NCBI GenBank assembly: GCA_905176665.1
Contig: CAJINA010000188.1
Span: 1 to 64,000, forward strand
Direction of reading: 5' to 3'
DNA from: Olavius algarvensis Delta 4 endosymbiont
Lineage (GTDB): Bacteria > Desulfobacterota > Desulfobacteria > Desulfobacterales > CAJINA01
Length of the DNA stretch: 64,000 nt
Shown here: positions 34,599 to 42,962 of the stretch, one piece after another
Position numbering within the stretch: the stretch's first letter is position 1
Layout of the letters: each line of letters begins with the position of its first letter
Translations under genes and position numbers: made by a program
The notes under the pieces: model-generated
Told to the model about the DNA's origin: nothing
Seen by the model: only the letters and a program-made list of their open reading frames with translations
The model's database searches: none

Positions 34599-35102
34599 AT
34601 GAGTCAGATCATGTCGCAACCGGGAGAGACCGGTGAGGCCGCCATGCTTGCCGAAACCGGGTATTCACAGACAGCCATCAAGTACTACCTGGAAAAACCG
34701 AATATGCGCGCAATGGCCGATGCCGATCAGGTGTCGGAGTTTCTCGGTTCGTGCGGGGACACCATGAAAGTGTTTCTCAAAATTGACAATGACGTCATTA
34801 CAGATGCCAGTTACCAGGTGCTGGGCTGCCCCGGGGCAATTTCCGCAGCCATGGCCGCGGTCGATCTGATCAAGGGCAAGGATCTGGATTTTGCCAAATC
34901 ATTGAATGACGGTGATATTTTCAAAGTTCTGGTCGCCATTCCCGTCAAGAAACACCATTGCATCCAGTTGGCCGTAAAAGCCCTGCACAAAGCAGTGGAT
35001 GAATACCGCGAAGGGGGCGTGGTCCCGGATGGATGCGAGACCGATTGCGACTGCAAACAAGGCTGCCCGAGTAAAGGCATTCTGTCTTCACCCAAAAAGT
35101 AG
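34599..35102 (+). CDS. IscU/NifU-like Fe-S scaffold protein
   Basis: 167 residues. The three scaffold cysteines are in place: FLGSCGDTMKVF, VLGCPGAISAAM and KKHHCIQLAVKAL. The C-terminal tail adds a Cys-rich stretch (CETDCDCKQGC) not usual in IscU. It probably builds Fe-S clusters for the neighbouring proteins. AAAAAAGGA precedes ATG 34599; the frame is open back to 34494. It is divergent from the REC-only gene and lies beside the ORP-like operon. Confidence 0.85.
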   Translation: MSQIMSQPGETGEAAMLAETGYSQTAIKYYLEKPNMRAMADADQVSEFLGSCGDTMKVFLKIDNDVITDASYQVLGCPGAISAAMAAVDLIKGKDLDFAKSLNDGDIFKVLVAIPVKKHHCIQLAVKALHKAVDEYREGGVVPDGCETDCDCKQGCPSKGILSSPKK

Positions 35103-35176
35103 TCACCACAAAAAGTCAGTTGACTTTCAAAGGCCCGTGTGATCTTTATAATCGTCCAATGGACTGACTTTTCACT

Positions 35177-35212
35177 AGAAGCTATCTCAAAATAGGTGTC
35201 GAGATAGCTTCT
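35177..35212. repeat. Miniature palindromic element (both arms, no interior)
   Basis: AGAAGCTATCTC and (G)AGATAGCTTCT form a 36-bp hairpin with a short AT-rich loop. The arm is identical to that of copy C (35621-35634), so this looks like the same element without its interior. It ends about 6 bp before the tatA ribosome site. Confidence 0.6.
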
Positions 35213-35232
35213 AATAGCAGGAGATTAACACT

Positions 35233-35451
35233 ATGATGGGCTTTCCCGGCGGTATGGAACTTTTTGTCATCCTCTTAATCGTTTTGATTCTTTTCGGCGG
35301 CAAGAAACTGCCGGAATTGATGGGTGGTATCGGCAAAGGTATTAAAAGCTTCAAGAAAGGGATCAACGATCCCGACCCTATCCAGGACGCCTCTGATTCC
35401 CAGGAGCAGGTAACCCACGAAGCCAAGCAGGAAACCGAAGAGAAATCCTAA
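35233..35451 (+). CDS. tatA: Twin-arginine translocase subunit TatA/E
   Basis: 72 residues. An N-terminal membrane helix (ELFVILLIVLILFGGKKLPE) is followed by the FGxxKLPEL motif and an amphipathic helix, then an acidic, glutamine-rich tail, as in TatA. It forms the pore of the Tat export path for folded proteins. AGGAG lies nine bases before the ATG. No tatC is visible nearby. A Tat-type substrate, the amidase at 62765, lies in this window. Confidence 0.92.
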   Translation: MMGFPGGMELFVILLIVLILFGGKKLPELMGGIGKGIKSFKKGINDPDPIQDASDSQEQVTHEAKQETEEKS

Positions 35452-35520
35452 ACACATTCGGAGACAGGCGTTTGTCGCCAAGACAACTTCTGTAACCGCA
35501 AGACTGAAACAACCAACCAA

Positions 35521-35554
35521 AAAGGCCCGGTGTATCGCACACGGGTCTTTTTTT
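35521..35554 (+). terminator. Intrinsic terminator of tatA
   Basis: AAAGGCCC with GGGTCTTT form a stem extended by GTGT/ACAC-type pairing, followed by TTTTTTT. It lies about 70 bp after the tatA stop. Confidence 0.7.
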
Positions 35555-35620
35555 ATGCGCCAGATTGCGTCCCTTATCGGTATGTAGTATGGTCTTCAAG
35601 TGATATCGGACGGTTGGAAT

Positions 35621-35810
35621 AGAAGCTATCTCAAAAAGTCTTTTGGCCCAATCTCGGTGTTGGGCGCCAAATTGGCGAGTAAATCGCCTCTGTCAGGAAT
35701 ATTGCTGATTGTAGGACGGACCAACTCCTCGAAATACAACAGTATTCCTCCGGTTCGAATGTAGCGCTCGCCGCACCTTGAACCAAAATCCGTTTTTTGA
35801 GATAGCTTGT
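35621..35810. repeat. Palindromic element, copy C
   Basis: About 190 bp. The ends AGAAGCTATCTCAAAAA and TTTTTTGAGATAGCTT are inverted. It has the boxes TTTTGGCCC and, near the right end, GAACCAAAA, the reverse orientation of copies D and E. It ends about 40 bp before the SLC12-type gene. The sequence GTTGGGCGCC near its left end matches copies E and G. Confidence 0.75.
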
Positions 35811-35852
35811 AGTCTTACCGCCCTGTGAAACCCCGCTGGAAGGACGAGTTGC

Positions 35853-38390
35853 ATGCAGACCGAAACCCCTGCAAAACCAGGTGATCCTCAGCCGACCGCC
35901 GGCCTGGGAACCTTCGGTGGCGTCTTCACGCCCAGTGTTTTGACCATCCTGGGTATCATCCTCTTTTTAAGACTGGGATATGTCGTCGGAAATGCCGGCC
36001 TGTTCAAAGCCTTGGTCATCATCGGGATTGCCAATCTCATCTCGGTCCTGACCAGCATCTCCCTGGCGGCCATTGCCACCAACCTCAGGGTAAAAGGCGG
36101 CGGCGACTATTATCTGATCTCCAGGACCCTGGGGCTTGAATTCGGTGGCGCCATCGGCCTGGTCCTGTTTCTGGCCCAGTCGGTCTCTATCGCATTTTAT
36201 TGTATCGGCTTCGGTGAAGCTGTCTGTGCCATGTTGGTCAACCCGTCTCTGCCGCCGCGGGCCATCGCCGCAATCGCGTTGGCGGCGCTTTTCTTATTGG
36301 CCTGGATCGGGGCCGACCTGGCCACCAAATTCCAGTATGTGGTCATGGTGTTGCTGGTGACCGCCCTGGGCTCCTTTTACGCCGGCAGCCTGGCGGCCTG
36401 GACTCCGGGTACCTTTGCGCAAAGCTGGACCTCTATCGACGGCGGTCCCGGCTTCTGGGTCCTGTTTGCCATTTTTTTCCCGGCGGTTACCGGCTTCACC
36501 CAGGGGGTCAGTATGTCCGGTGACTTGAAGGATCCGGGAAAGAGCTTACCCATGGGTACCTTTCTGGCCGTAGGCATTTCTATCGTGGTTTATTTTACCG
36601 TCGCCCTGTTATTTGCCGGTGCCCTGCCCCAGAAGGTTCTGGCCGGTGATTACGGTGCCATGCGACAGGCGGCCGTCTTCGGACCTCTGATCGATGCCGG
36701 CGTGATTGCAGCTACCCTCTCTTCGGCCATGGCCTCATTTCTGGGCGCACCGCGTATTCTGCAGTCCCTGGCCGGCGACAAAATATTCCCCGTTCTGAAC
36801 CCGTTTGCCAAAGGAACCGGAACGGCCAACAACCCGCGCCGGGGTGTATTGCTCGCGGCAGCAATCGCCTTTGGAACCATCGCCATCGGCAACCTGAACC
36901 TGATCGCACCGGTCGTGTCCATGTTTTTTTTGATCTCTTACGGCCTGTTGAACTACGCCACCTGGTTCGAGGCCCGGGCGGCCAGCCCATCCTTTCGCCC
37001 CCGCTTCAGGTGGTTTGATCAACGCCTGAGCCTCGCGGGCGGCCTGGCCTGTCTCGGCGCCATGCTGGCCATCGATCTAAAAACCGGCCTCATCGCCGTT
37101 TCCCTGCTGTTTGCCATCTACCAGTACCTGAAAAGAACCGCCGGCCCCTCCCGTTGGGCGGACGGCCGTCGCTCCTACACCATCCACCGCGCCCTGGAAA
37201 ACCTGAAGGAGGCGGCCGCTGAACCTGAACACGACCGGGACTGGCGGCCGCACATTCTGGCCTTTTCCGACAATCCCGACCGCCGTGCCAAACTGATGCA
37301 ATTCGCCGCCTGGGTAGAAGGCGGCAGCGGCTCGACAACTGCTGTTCAGATGGTGGCCGGCCAGGGTGCCCGTAAGCTCAAACAATACCAGGAAACCGAG
37401 GCTGAACTGCGCAAGGAACTGCGAGCGGTCAATTCAAACGCTTTTCCCCTGGTTGTGCTGACCCCGGATCTACAGAGCGGTATCGCAACCCTGTTGCAAT
37501 CTTTTGGTATCGGTCCCCTCAAAGCGAACACCATGCTCCTGAACTGGTTTGATCACACGCCGGAAAATATCAAGGAAGCCCGGGCTGTGAGATTTACCAG
37601 GAACCTGCAAGCCACCTTTCGCCTGGGAAAGAACATCATTATTCTGGATCCTAAAAAGGACCCCTTGGAAACACCACCGCATGAAAGACGCATCGACATC
37701 TGGTGGTGGGATGATGCCACCGGCCGCCTCATGCTGCTGCTCACCCACCTGATGACCCGCAGCCCAGAGTGGGACCGGTCCAACATACGGGTGCTGGCCG
37801 CCGGTTACGACCAATCCTCCGGGAAAAACATAGCCGATTTGAATGCCACCCTGGAAGAAGCCCGGATCGAAGCGGCCACCGAAGTGGTCATGAATGCCGG
37901 ACCTGAATCGGTCGTGGCCTATTCAAATGATGCCAGCCTGGTCTTTATGCCCTTTCGGTTCAACCAGCAGACGATAGCCGGTCCTTTCGGCAACCCCTGC
38001 GGCGAGCTATTAACACAGCTGCCGACCACGGCGCTGGTCCTGGCCGCCGAGGACATTGACCTCGACGCCGAGCCCGAAGAAGGGCCCCCGGGTGAGATGG
38101 CTGCCGCAATGGACAATCTGGAAAAAGCCCGTAAAAATGTGGAGACGGCCGAGCAGAATGCGGAGAAAGCCCGCCGGCGATTGGAAACCGCCCGGCAGGA
38201 ACTGGAAACCCTCCAGACGCATAAGCAGGATGCGGCCGAAATGGAAAAGGCGGAGAAGGCTTTACAGGAAGCGGAACAACAGGTCGAAAAAACCGCCCGT
38301 AAGGCGGTCAAAGCCGCCGTTAAAGCTGAAGACGCCGAAAAGGACGCCCAGGCCCACGGCGTTGAGGTAGAAGATAACGGCAAGAAGTAA
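35853..38390 (+). CDS. SLC12-type cation-chloride cotransporter-like protein
   Basis: 845 residues. The N-terminal APC-fold region (about 25-430) begins with FGGVFTPSVLTILGIILFLR, the family hallmark, and has about 12 hydrophobic helices. A cytosolic domain follows (about 460-745). The last ~90 residues are a highly charged helix rich in Lys, Glu and Ala (MDNLEKARKNVETAEQ), predicted to be coiled coil, which is unusual for the family. It probably moves K+/Na+ with chloride or amino acids. AAGGACG precedes the ATG. Confidence 0.85.
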   Translation: MQTETPAKPGDPQPTAGLGTFGGVFTPSVLTILGIILFLRLGYVVGNAGLFKALVIIGIANLISVLTSISLAAIATNLRVKGGGDYYLISRTLGLEFGGAIGLVLFLAQSVSIAFYCIGFGEAVCAMLVNPSLPPRAIAAIALAALFLLAWIGADLATKFQYVVMVLLVTALGSFYAGSLAAWTPGTFAQSWTSIDGGPGFWVLFAIFFPAVTGFTQGVSMSGDLKDPGKSLPMGTFLAVGISIVVYFTVALLFAGALPQKVLAGDYGAMRQAAVFGPLIDAGVIAATLSSAMASFLGAPRILQSLAGDKIFPVLNPFAKGTGTANNPRRGVLLAAAIAFGTIAIGNLNLIAPVVSMFFLISYGLLNYATWFEARAASPSFRPRFRWFDQRLSLAGGLACLGAMLAIDLKTGLIAVSLLFAIYQYLKRTAGPSRWADGRRSYTIHRALENLKEAAAEPEHDRDWRPHILAFSDNPDRRAKLMQFAAWVEGGSGSTTAVQMVAGQGARKLKQYQETEAELRKELRAVNSNAFPLVVLTPDLQSGIATLLQSFGIGPLKANTMLLNWFDHTPENIKEARAVRFTRNLQATFRLGKNIIILDPKKDPLETPPHERRIDIWWWDDATGRLMLLLTHLMTRSPEWDRSNIRVLAAGYDQSSGKNIADLNATLEEARIEAATEVVMNAGPESVVAYSNDASLVFMPFRFNQQTIAGPFGNPCGELLTQLPTTALVLAAEDIDLDAEPEEGPPGEMAAAMDNLEKARKNVETAEQNAEKARRRLETARQELETLQTHKQDAAEMEKAEKALQEAEQQVEKTARKAVKAAVKAEDAEKDAQAHGVEVEDNGKK

Positions 38391-38837
38391 GGGAAAACAT
38401 CTCGTTTATAGATCCGGCATTATCTGCTCGCTATATGAACCCGCCCGGCAGATAACGCTTTCATAGAAACGTAGATCGGGGTAGGACAAAAAATCCAAGC
38501 CACCTCCCGCCGCTAAAAGGCATATCAGCAAGAACAAAAAAACGCGCCCACAATCTATTCTCCTTGCCGACTTTATCCGCAATGCGGGGTTGCCCATTTT
38601 GCGGATAGGCCTAACAGCCCGGATCATCTAAGGTCCCGACCGTCTTGACATTACTTCCAGGTTATTGTTAATATTCCAACATCTTCCCAAATCAGTTCAA
38701 GCACATACAAATTGACGAACCCGGTTATTTTACTGACGGACAGGTGGTTTCGTCTGAATAGTCCGGAGGTCCCGTTGGCTATGTAAACTTCGTTTCTAGG
38801 CCAGAGCAAACGTTAACCATTTATCAAGGAGAACACC
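38391..38837. other. Intergenic region
   Basis: About 447 bp between two rightward genes. An open frame on the minus strand (38627-38406) has a hydrophobic stretch but no ribosome site and is not called. No repeat, terminator or promoter was clear. Confidence 0.35.
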
Positions 38838-39698
38838 ATGGCTACAATATCCCCGCAGGCAGGCAGTCGTTATTCGCAATCAAACTTTGGACGCCGTGTA
38901 AGGATCATGTTGGCAGTGGTCGCTGTCTTGTTCTTGTCATCTTCTGTTGTGCCGCACGCCATGGCCGCCGGCAAAAACTGGAAAGGTAAATGGCTCAAGG
39001 CAAAAGATGATTACGAAGAACTGGCCGAACGGAAGAAACCCTCCCGAACCGGCATCTTCGGTATCCGTCTGGGCAGCGGCATCACCAAGGCGCTAAAAAA
39101 CCTGGACAAGGCGTATGATTCCGTGGGTGGCTCCGAACCGGACAAAGCCATAAGAAGATACAAGGCCAAATTAGATGTCTTTACCCAGAAAAAAGATCGT
39201 TACATCGGCGAATTGAATGACGAGATTAGAAGTGAGACGGATAAAAAGCTAAAAAGACTGCTAAAGTCGCTGAAGCTGACCCTGGAGTCCATCGGCGACG
39301 CTGCCGAGTCAGAGTACGATGATATGGTTAGTTTTATGGCACGCGGTGAAAGGGCTTTTCGGCAACAGGACAAGAAGGTAGATGCTGCCTACAAAGCCGC
39401 ACGCGCTTTTTATAAAAAAGTTAAAGGATCAAAAAGTGTTGATCATTTCAACAGCGAGGTCGCCGAGGTTTCAAGTAATTTGATAAGTGCGTTGCAAGCT
39501 TTTAATCGTTCTAAGGTCGCCGATGATTATAGCGAATGGATAGATAGTAACATTGATGATTTCAAGCCCTACGCCAGATGGCGGCAACGAGATTATGCTA
39601 CCGATGATACCATCCGAAAAATTGTGAAAGACTACGGAAACGCGCTTAAAGAATTAAAGAAAAACAGGGACACGATAAGAGAACAGATGTTAGATTAG
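38838..39698 (+). CDS. Exported helical protein of unknown function
   Basis: 286 residues with a signal peptide (about 20-44, cleavage near HAMA). The rest is charged and almost wholly helical, with many Lys, Asp and Glu residues (KKLKRLLKSLKLTLESIGD). The DNA is richer in A and T than that of its neighbours. A strong AAGGAG precedes the ATG. No family is recognised; the composition suggests a periplasmic or outer-membrane-associated coiled-coil protein. Confidence 0.75.
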   Translation: MATISPQAGSRYSQSNFGRRVRIMLAVVAVLFLSSSVVPHAMAAGKNWKGKWLKAKDDYEELAERKKPSRTGIFGIRLGSGITKALKNLDKAYDSVGGSEPDKAIRRYKAKLDVFTQKKDRYIGELNDEIRSETDKKLKRLLKSLKLTLESIGDAAESEYDDMVSFMARGERAFRQQDKKVDAAYKAARAFYKKVKGSKSVDHFNSEVAEVSSNLISALQAFNRSKVADDYSEWIDSNIDDFKPYARWRQRDYATDDTIRKIVKDYGNALKELKKNRDTIREQMLD

Positions 39699-39825
39699 CG
39701 CTATATCGGCACTAGATATGTAATCCTGGGACCTCCCCATAAATGGCCGGCATTCCATCCAGCGCTGCATTCAGCCTAGCGTTCGCATGTCAACTATTTT
39801 AAGGGAGGTTCAGGTTATTGGTCTA

Positions 39826-40173
39826 CTATAGACTTTTGTCAAACAGCCCCCGATCTTGAAACTCCTGGGCCTTGGCATCGTTCCACTGGCCGACCGGCCG
39901 CAGATAGCCCACCACCCGGCTGTACACCTCGCAATCCTGGTAGTTCCTCAACAGGCTGTCCTTTTCAAAACAGGTGTCGCACTTCAGGAAAAAGTGGTCT
40001 TTGGTGGGTTCGTATATGCTGCCGCCGTTGATATGGATGCCGTCTTCCATGGGCAGGGCGGTCACGTTGACCTCACAGCCGCAGTCGTGGCATTTTCCCG
40101 GCCACGCCAGGGCATTCTTTTCAGGATTTTCGTCAAACAGACCATGCAGTCGTTCCACTGTCATCATAGCCAT
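39826..40173 (-). CDS. Small zinc-motif protein with an NrdD-like C-terminal glycyl-radical-type motif
   Basis: 115 residues. The N-terminal half has CHDCGCEVNV and a later CDTCF, a four-cysteine metal site. The C-terminus VYSRVVGYLRPVGQWNDAK resembles the end of anaerobic ribonucleotide reductase NrdD, where the RVxGYL glycine carries the radical. It is a stand-alone domain without the catalytic barrel. It could repair a damaged enzyme, as GrcA does for pyruvate formate-lyase, or regulate; this is inference. AGAGGAG precedes ATG 40173. Confidence 0.65.
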   Translation of the reverse strand: MAMMTVERLHGLFDENPEKNALAWPGKCHDCGCEVNVTALPMEDGIHINGGSIYEPTKDHFFLKCDTCFEKDSLLRNYQDCEVYSRVVGYLRPVGQWNDAKAQEFQDRGLFDKSL

Positions 40174-40360
40174 GATATTTCTCCTCTTCCTCGATAATAC
40201 AAAAATGGCACTGTCGATCAAACCGCGTACTTTTTAAGAATACAGCTATATATATTGTGTGTCAACACCCTATCAGCCACAATATATAGTAAATAGCGTT
40301 CTGCCCCGGCGAGTTGTACAATGGCGCGATTAATGCTATGTCGGCATATCTTATTTATTA

Positions 40361-40529
40361 TTGTACCCCTCTGCAAGTGGTAGGTTTTGGTTTAGAGCCA
40401 GGCTTGAGCAATTTTGAAACCACAGGCATAGGGGACGCTATTTTGAGGATAGCGCCGAAGCTTCACTGCGTGCTCAAAATCGCGAAAACGCCGCTCTGGG
40501 CCAAAAGATGCCGTTTGCAGGGGGCACAA
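40361..40529. repeat. Palindromic element, copy D
   Basis: 169 bp. TTGTACCCCTCTGCAAG (from 40361) is inverted at the right end as TTTGCAGGGGGCACAA (40514-40529), with one gap. Interior boxes TTTTGGTTTAGAG and GGGCCAAAAGATG match copy A. The right end lies about 3 bp before the ribosome site of the next gene. The longer interior holds an extra insertion-like segment compared with A and F. Confidence 0.75.
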
Positions 40530-40541
40530 CGTGGAGGGACC

Positions 40542-41063
40542 ATGGCCAAGGCCTCAAACGCAGATACCAGCCTTGAAAAAGTCAGTGAGAATCTCGTCAA
40601 TTTCTCGGTCGACCGGGATGATCTCAACCGGATCATGGCCATGCTGCCCGAAGACGAGAGTGTCAACCGGGTCACGGTGGAATACGAAATTCCCTTGCTG
40701 AAAATCGTCAGTGTCGGCTGGGCTGTTGCTTACTTCCTGGAAAACAAGCCCGAAAAAAAAGTCCTGCTGGAATCCTTCTGGCAAGCCATCGACGAATTTT
40801 CGCGCAGTCTTTCAGACGTCACCAACCTTACTACCGGGGCGGAAATCAACTATTTCCATATGATTAAAGAACGGGTAGACAATTATGTCCAGGCATTGAA
40901 TATGCAACCCGATGCCAAAGACCCGGCCGCGGTCATCGGCCCCACGTTTGCCAACATCTGTAACGCGGCTGACAATGTCCACGTCATCATGACCGGCAAC
41001 CGGGTGTTCAATGCCGCTATCATCGGCGTCAAGGAATACCTGGCCCACGTCAACTTCACCTGA
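40542..41063 (+). CDS. Cytosolic helical protein of unknown function
   Basis: 173 residues. No signal peptide; hydrophobic and charged helices alternate (ETVNRVTVEY-like strand, then LLKIVSVGWAVAYFLENKPE). ATG 40542 follows GGAGGGACC. The open frame reaches back to 40314, but that part reads through repeat copy D. It is followed 20 bp later by lnt and probably shares its transcript. No family recognised. Confidence 0.75.
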   Translation: MAKASNADTSLEKVSENLVNFSVDRDDLNRIMAMLPEDESVNRVTVEYEIPLLKIVSVGWAVAYFLENKPEKKVLLESFWQAIDEFSRSLSDVTNLTTGAEINYFHMIKERVDNYVQALNMQPDAKDPAAVIGPTFANICNAADNVHVIMTGNRVFNAAIIGVKEYLAHVNFT

Positions 41064-41083
41064 CCTTAGAGGCAGACCCAATC

Positions 41084-42655
41084 GTGCGACCCGCGTTGGA
41101 TACATACCGGTATGAACTACCGGCCGCCATAGCCAGCGGCCTGCTGCTCACCCTGGCCTTCCCCAAAATCGGTCAGCCGGCCCTGGCCTTTTTTGCCCTT
41201 GTACCGCTGCTGCTGACCCTGCGCAGGGCCTCTTTTGCCGGCGGTTTTCGGCTGGGTTTTACTACCGGCCTGGTTCATTTCATCTCACTGGTCTACTGGG
41301 CGGCGTATACCATGAAAATATACGGCCACCTGCCGCTCTACCTCTGCATCCCCTTACTGGTCCTGCTGGCTGCTTACCTGGCGCTCTATCCGGCCCTGTT
41401 CGCCGGCCTGATTACCCTTATTTCACAGCCCGTCTGGCTGCTGCTCTTTGTGCCCGTGTTCTGGACCGCCACTGAGTTTCTGCGGGCCATGCTGTTTACC
41501 GGGTTTCCCTGGGAACTGCTGGGCTATTCGCAATATGCCAGCCTGCCCTTCATCCAGGTGGCCGACCTCACCGGTGTTTACGGCATCTCATTCTGGCTGG
41601 CCCTGAACAACGCTGCCGTGCTGCTCGCCACCCTGGGGTTGCGCCGCAAAAACTGGCAGACAGCCGCGGTATCCAGAAAAACCATCGCAGGGGGCGGTGT
41701 GCTCGTTCTGATTGTATCCGGCCTTATATGGGGATATGGCCTTACCCGCATCCAGGCCATCGACCGGGAGACCGCACAGGCACCACGCAAAAAGATTGCC
41801 GTGCTGCAAGGCAATATTGACCAGAATAAAAAATGGAATCGAACATTTCAGCGGACGACCATCGAGAAATACAACCATCTGGCCGACCTTGCGAGCCGGG
41901 ACAAACCGGATCTCATTGTCTGGCCGGAGACCGCGACGCCTTTTTTCATCGGTCATAATCGCCCCATGACCGATCTGCTGCAGGAGGGTATCCGCCAGAC
42001 CAAAACCGATCATCTCATCGGCACCCCGACGGCCGTCCGTTACAACGGGCGCACCGCCTATCACAACAGTGCAGTATTGTTCGATGTCCAAAGCCGGGTC
42101 GTCGATCATTATGAAAAAGTCCACCTGGTGCCATATGGGGAGTATGTACCGTTGAAAGAATGGCTGCCCTTTATCGGCAAGATGGTTGCGCAGGTAGGGG
42201 ACTTCATCCCTGGCGAGGAGGGCAAAGCCATTGCCTGGCAGGGTGGGCGGTTGGGGGTCCAGATCTGTTATGAGATTATCTTTCCGGCCCTCTCCCGGGC
42301 GATGGTAAACAACCAAACAGACATTCTGGTCAACATTACCAATGATGCCTGGTTTGGTAAAACCAGTGCCCCCCGCCAACACTTTTCCATGGCCGTCTTC
42401 CGGAGCGTTGAAAACCGCCGGGCTTTGGCACGGGCAGCCAACACCGGTATCAGCGGCTTTATCGATCCCGTTGGCCGGGTCTTGAAGGCCTCCGAACTGA
42501 ATACACCCGCCGCCCTGACCCAGAGCTTACCCTTGATGACCACGGTCAGTCTCTACACCCGCATCGGAGACCTCTTCGCGTGGGGATGCCTACTCGTGAC
42601 CCTCATAATCGGTGGTCGTAACCTCATCGCCCGCCTCAAAAACCGAAAGGGCTGA
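41084..42655 (+). CDS. lnt: Apolipoprotein N-acyltransferase
   Basis: 523 residues with six to seven hydrophobic helices (about 10-215) and a carbon-nitrogen hydrolase domain (about 245-500). The catalytic Glu (VWPETATPFF, about 282), Lys (EKVHLVPYGEY, about 345) and Cys (LGVQICYEIIFP, about 395) are all present. It adds the third acyl chain to lipoproteins in the inner membrane. The start is GTG 41084, preceded by AGAGGCA about ten bases upstream. It is consistent with the several lipoproteins encoded in this window. Confidence 0.93.
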   Translation: MRPALDTYRYELPAAIASGLLLTLAFPKIGQPALAFFALVPLLLTLRRASFAGGFRLGFTTGLVHFISLVYWAAYTMKIYGHLPLYLCIPLLVLLAAYLALYPALFAGLITLISQPVWLLLFVPVFWTATEFLRAMLFTGFPWELLGYSQYASLPFIQVADLTGVYGISFWLALNNAAVLLATLGLRRKNWQTAAVSRKTIAGGGVLVLIVSGLIWGYGLTRIQAIDRETAQAPRKKIAVLQGNIDQNKKWNRTFQRTTIEKYNHLADLASRDKPDLIVWPETATPFFIGHNRPMTDLLQEGIRQTKTDHLIGTPTAVRYNGRTAYHNSAVLFDVQSRVVDHYEKVHLVPYGEYVPLKEWLPFIGKMVAQVGDFIPGEEGKAIAWQGGRLGVQICYEIIFPALSRAMVNNQTDILVNITNDAWFGKTSAPRQHFSMAVFRSVENRRALARAANTGISGFIDPVGRVLKASELNTPAALTQSLPLMTTVSLYTRIGDLFAWGCLLVTLIIGGRNLIARLKNRKG

Positions 42656-42770
42656 ACACCTTCATCGGCTGGGCAGACCGGATCCTGCCGGGGCAGTAAA
42701 AACAAATTGCAATAAGCAATAATTTTGGTGTAATAAGTCGCTGCACATGTTAATGTTAGGCTATTAAGCG
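42656..42770. other. Short intergenic region before copy E
   Basis: About 115 bp after lnt, AT-rich near the end. With repeat copy E it separates lnt from prfB. Nothing else was recognised. Confidence 0.3.
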
Positions 42771-42943
42771 AGAACCTATCTCAAAATACGGATTTTGGTT
42801 CAAAATCAATGCGGCCGCGAATATCAACCCGGAGGCGCCAGCGAAGCCAGTGCCTTGCGTGGTAAATACTTCAGTATTTTGAGGACTTGATATGAGCGCC
42901 CAACGCCGAGTTTGGGCCAAAAGACTTTTTTGAGACGGGTTCT
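42771..42943. repeat. Palindromic element, copy E
   Basis: 173 bp. AGAACCTATCTCAAAA at the left end is inverted as TTTTTTGAGACGGGTTCT at the right. Boxes TTTTGGTTCAAAATC and GGGCCAAAAGAC define the interior. It ends 19 bp before the prfB start codon, just upstream of its ribosome site. Confidence 0.75.
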
Positions 42944-42962
42944 ATATGAAAGGGGTTGCACC

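Noticed and set aside
38406..38627. 73-codon minus-strand frame with a hydrophobic stretch
   Set aside because: No ribosome site and no recognisable signal peptide design; kept only as a note on the intergenic region.
40314..40541. N-terminal extension of the gene starting at 40542
   Set aside because: It reads through palindromic element D; the strong GGAGGGACC site marks the start at 40542.
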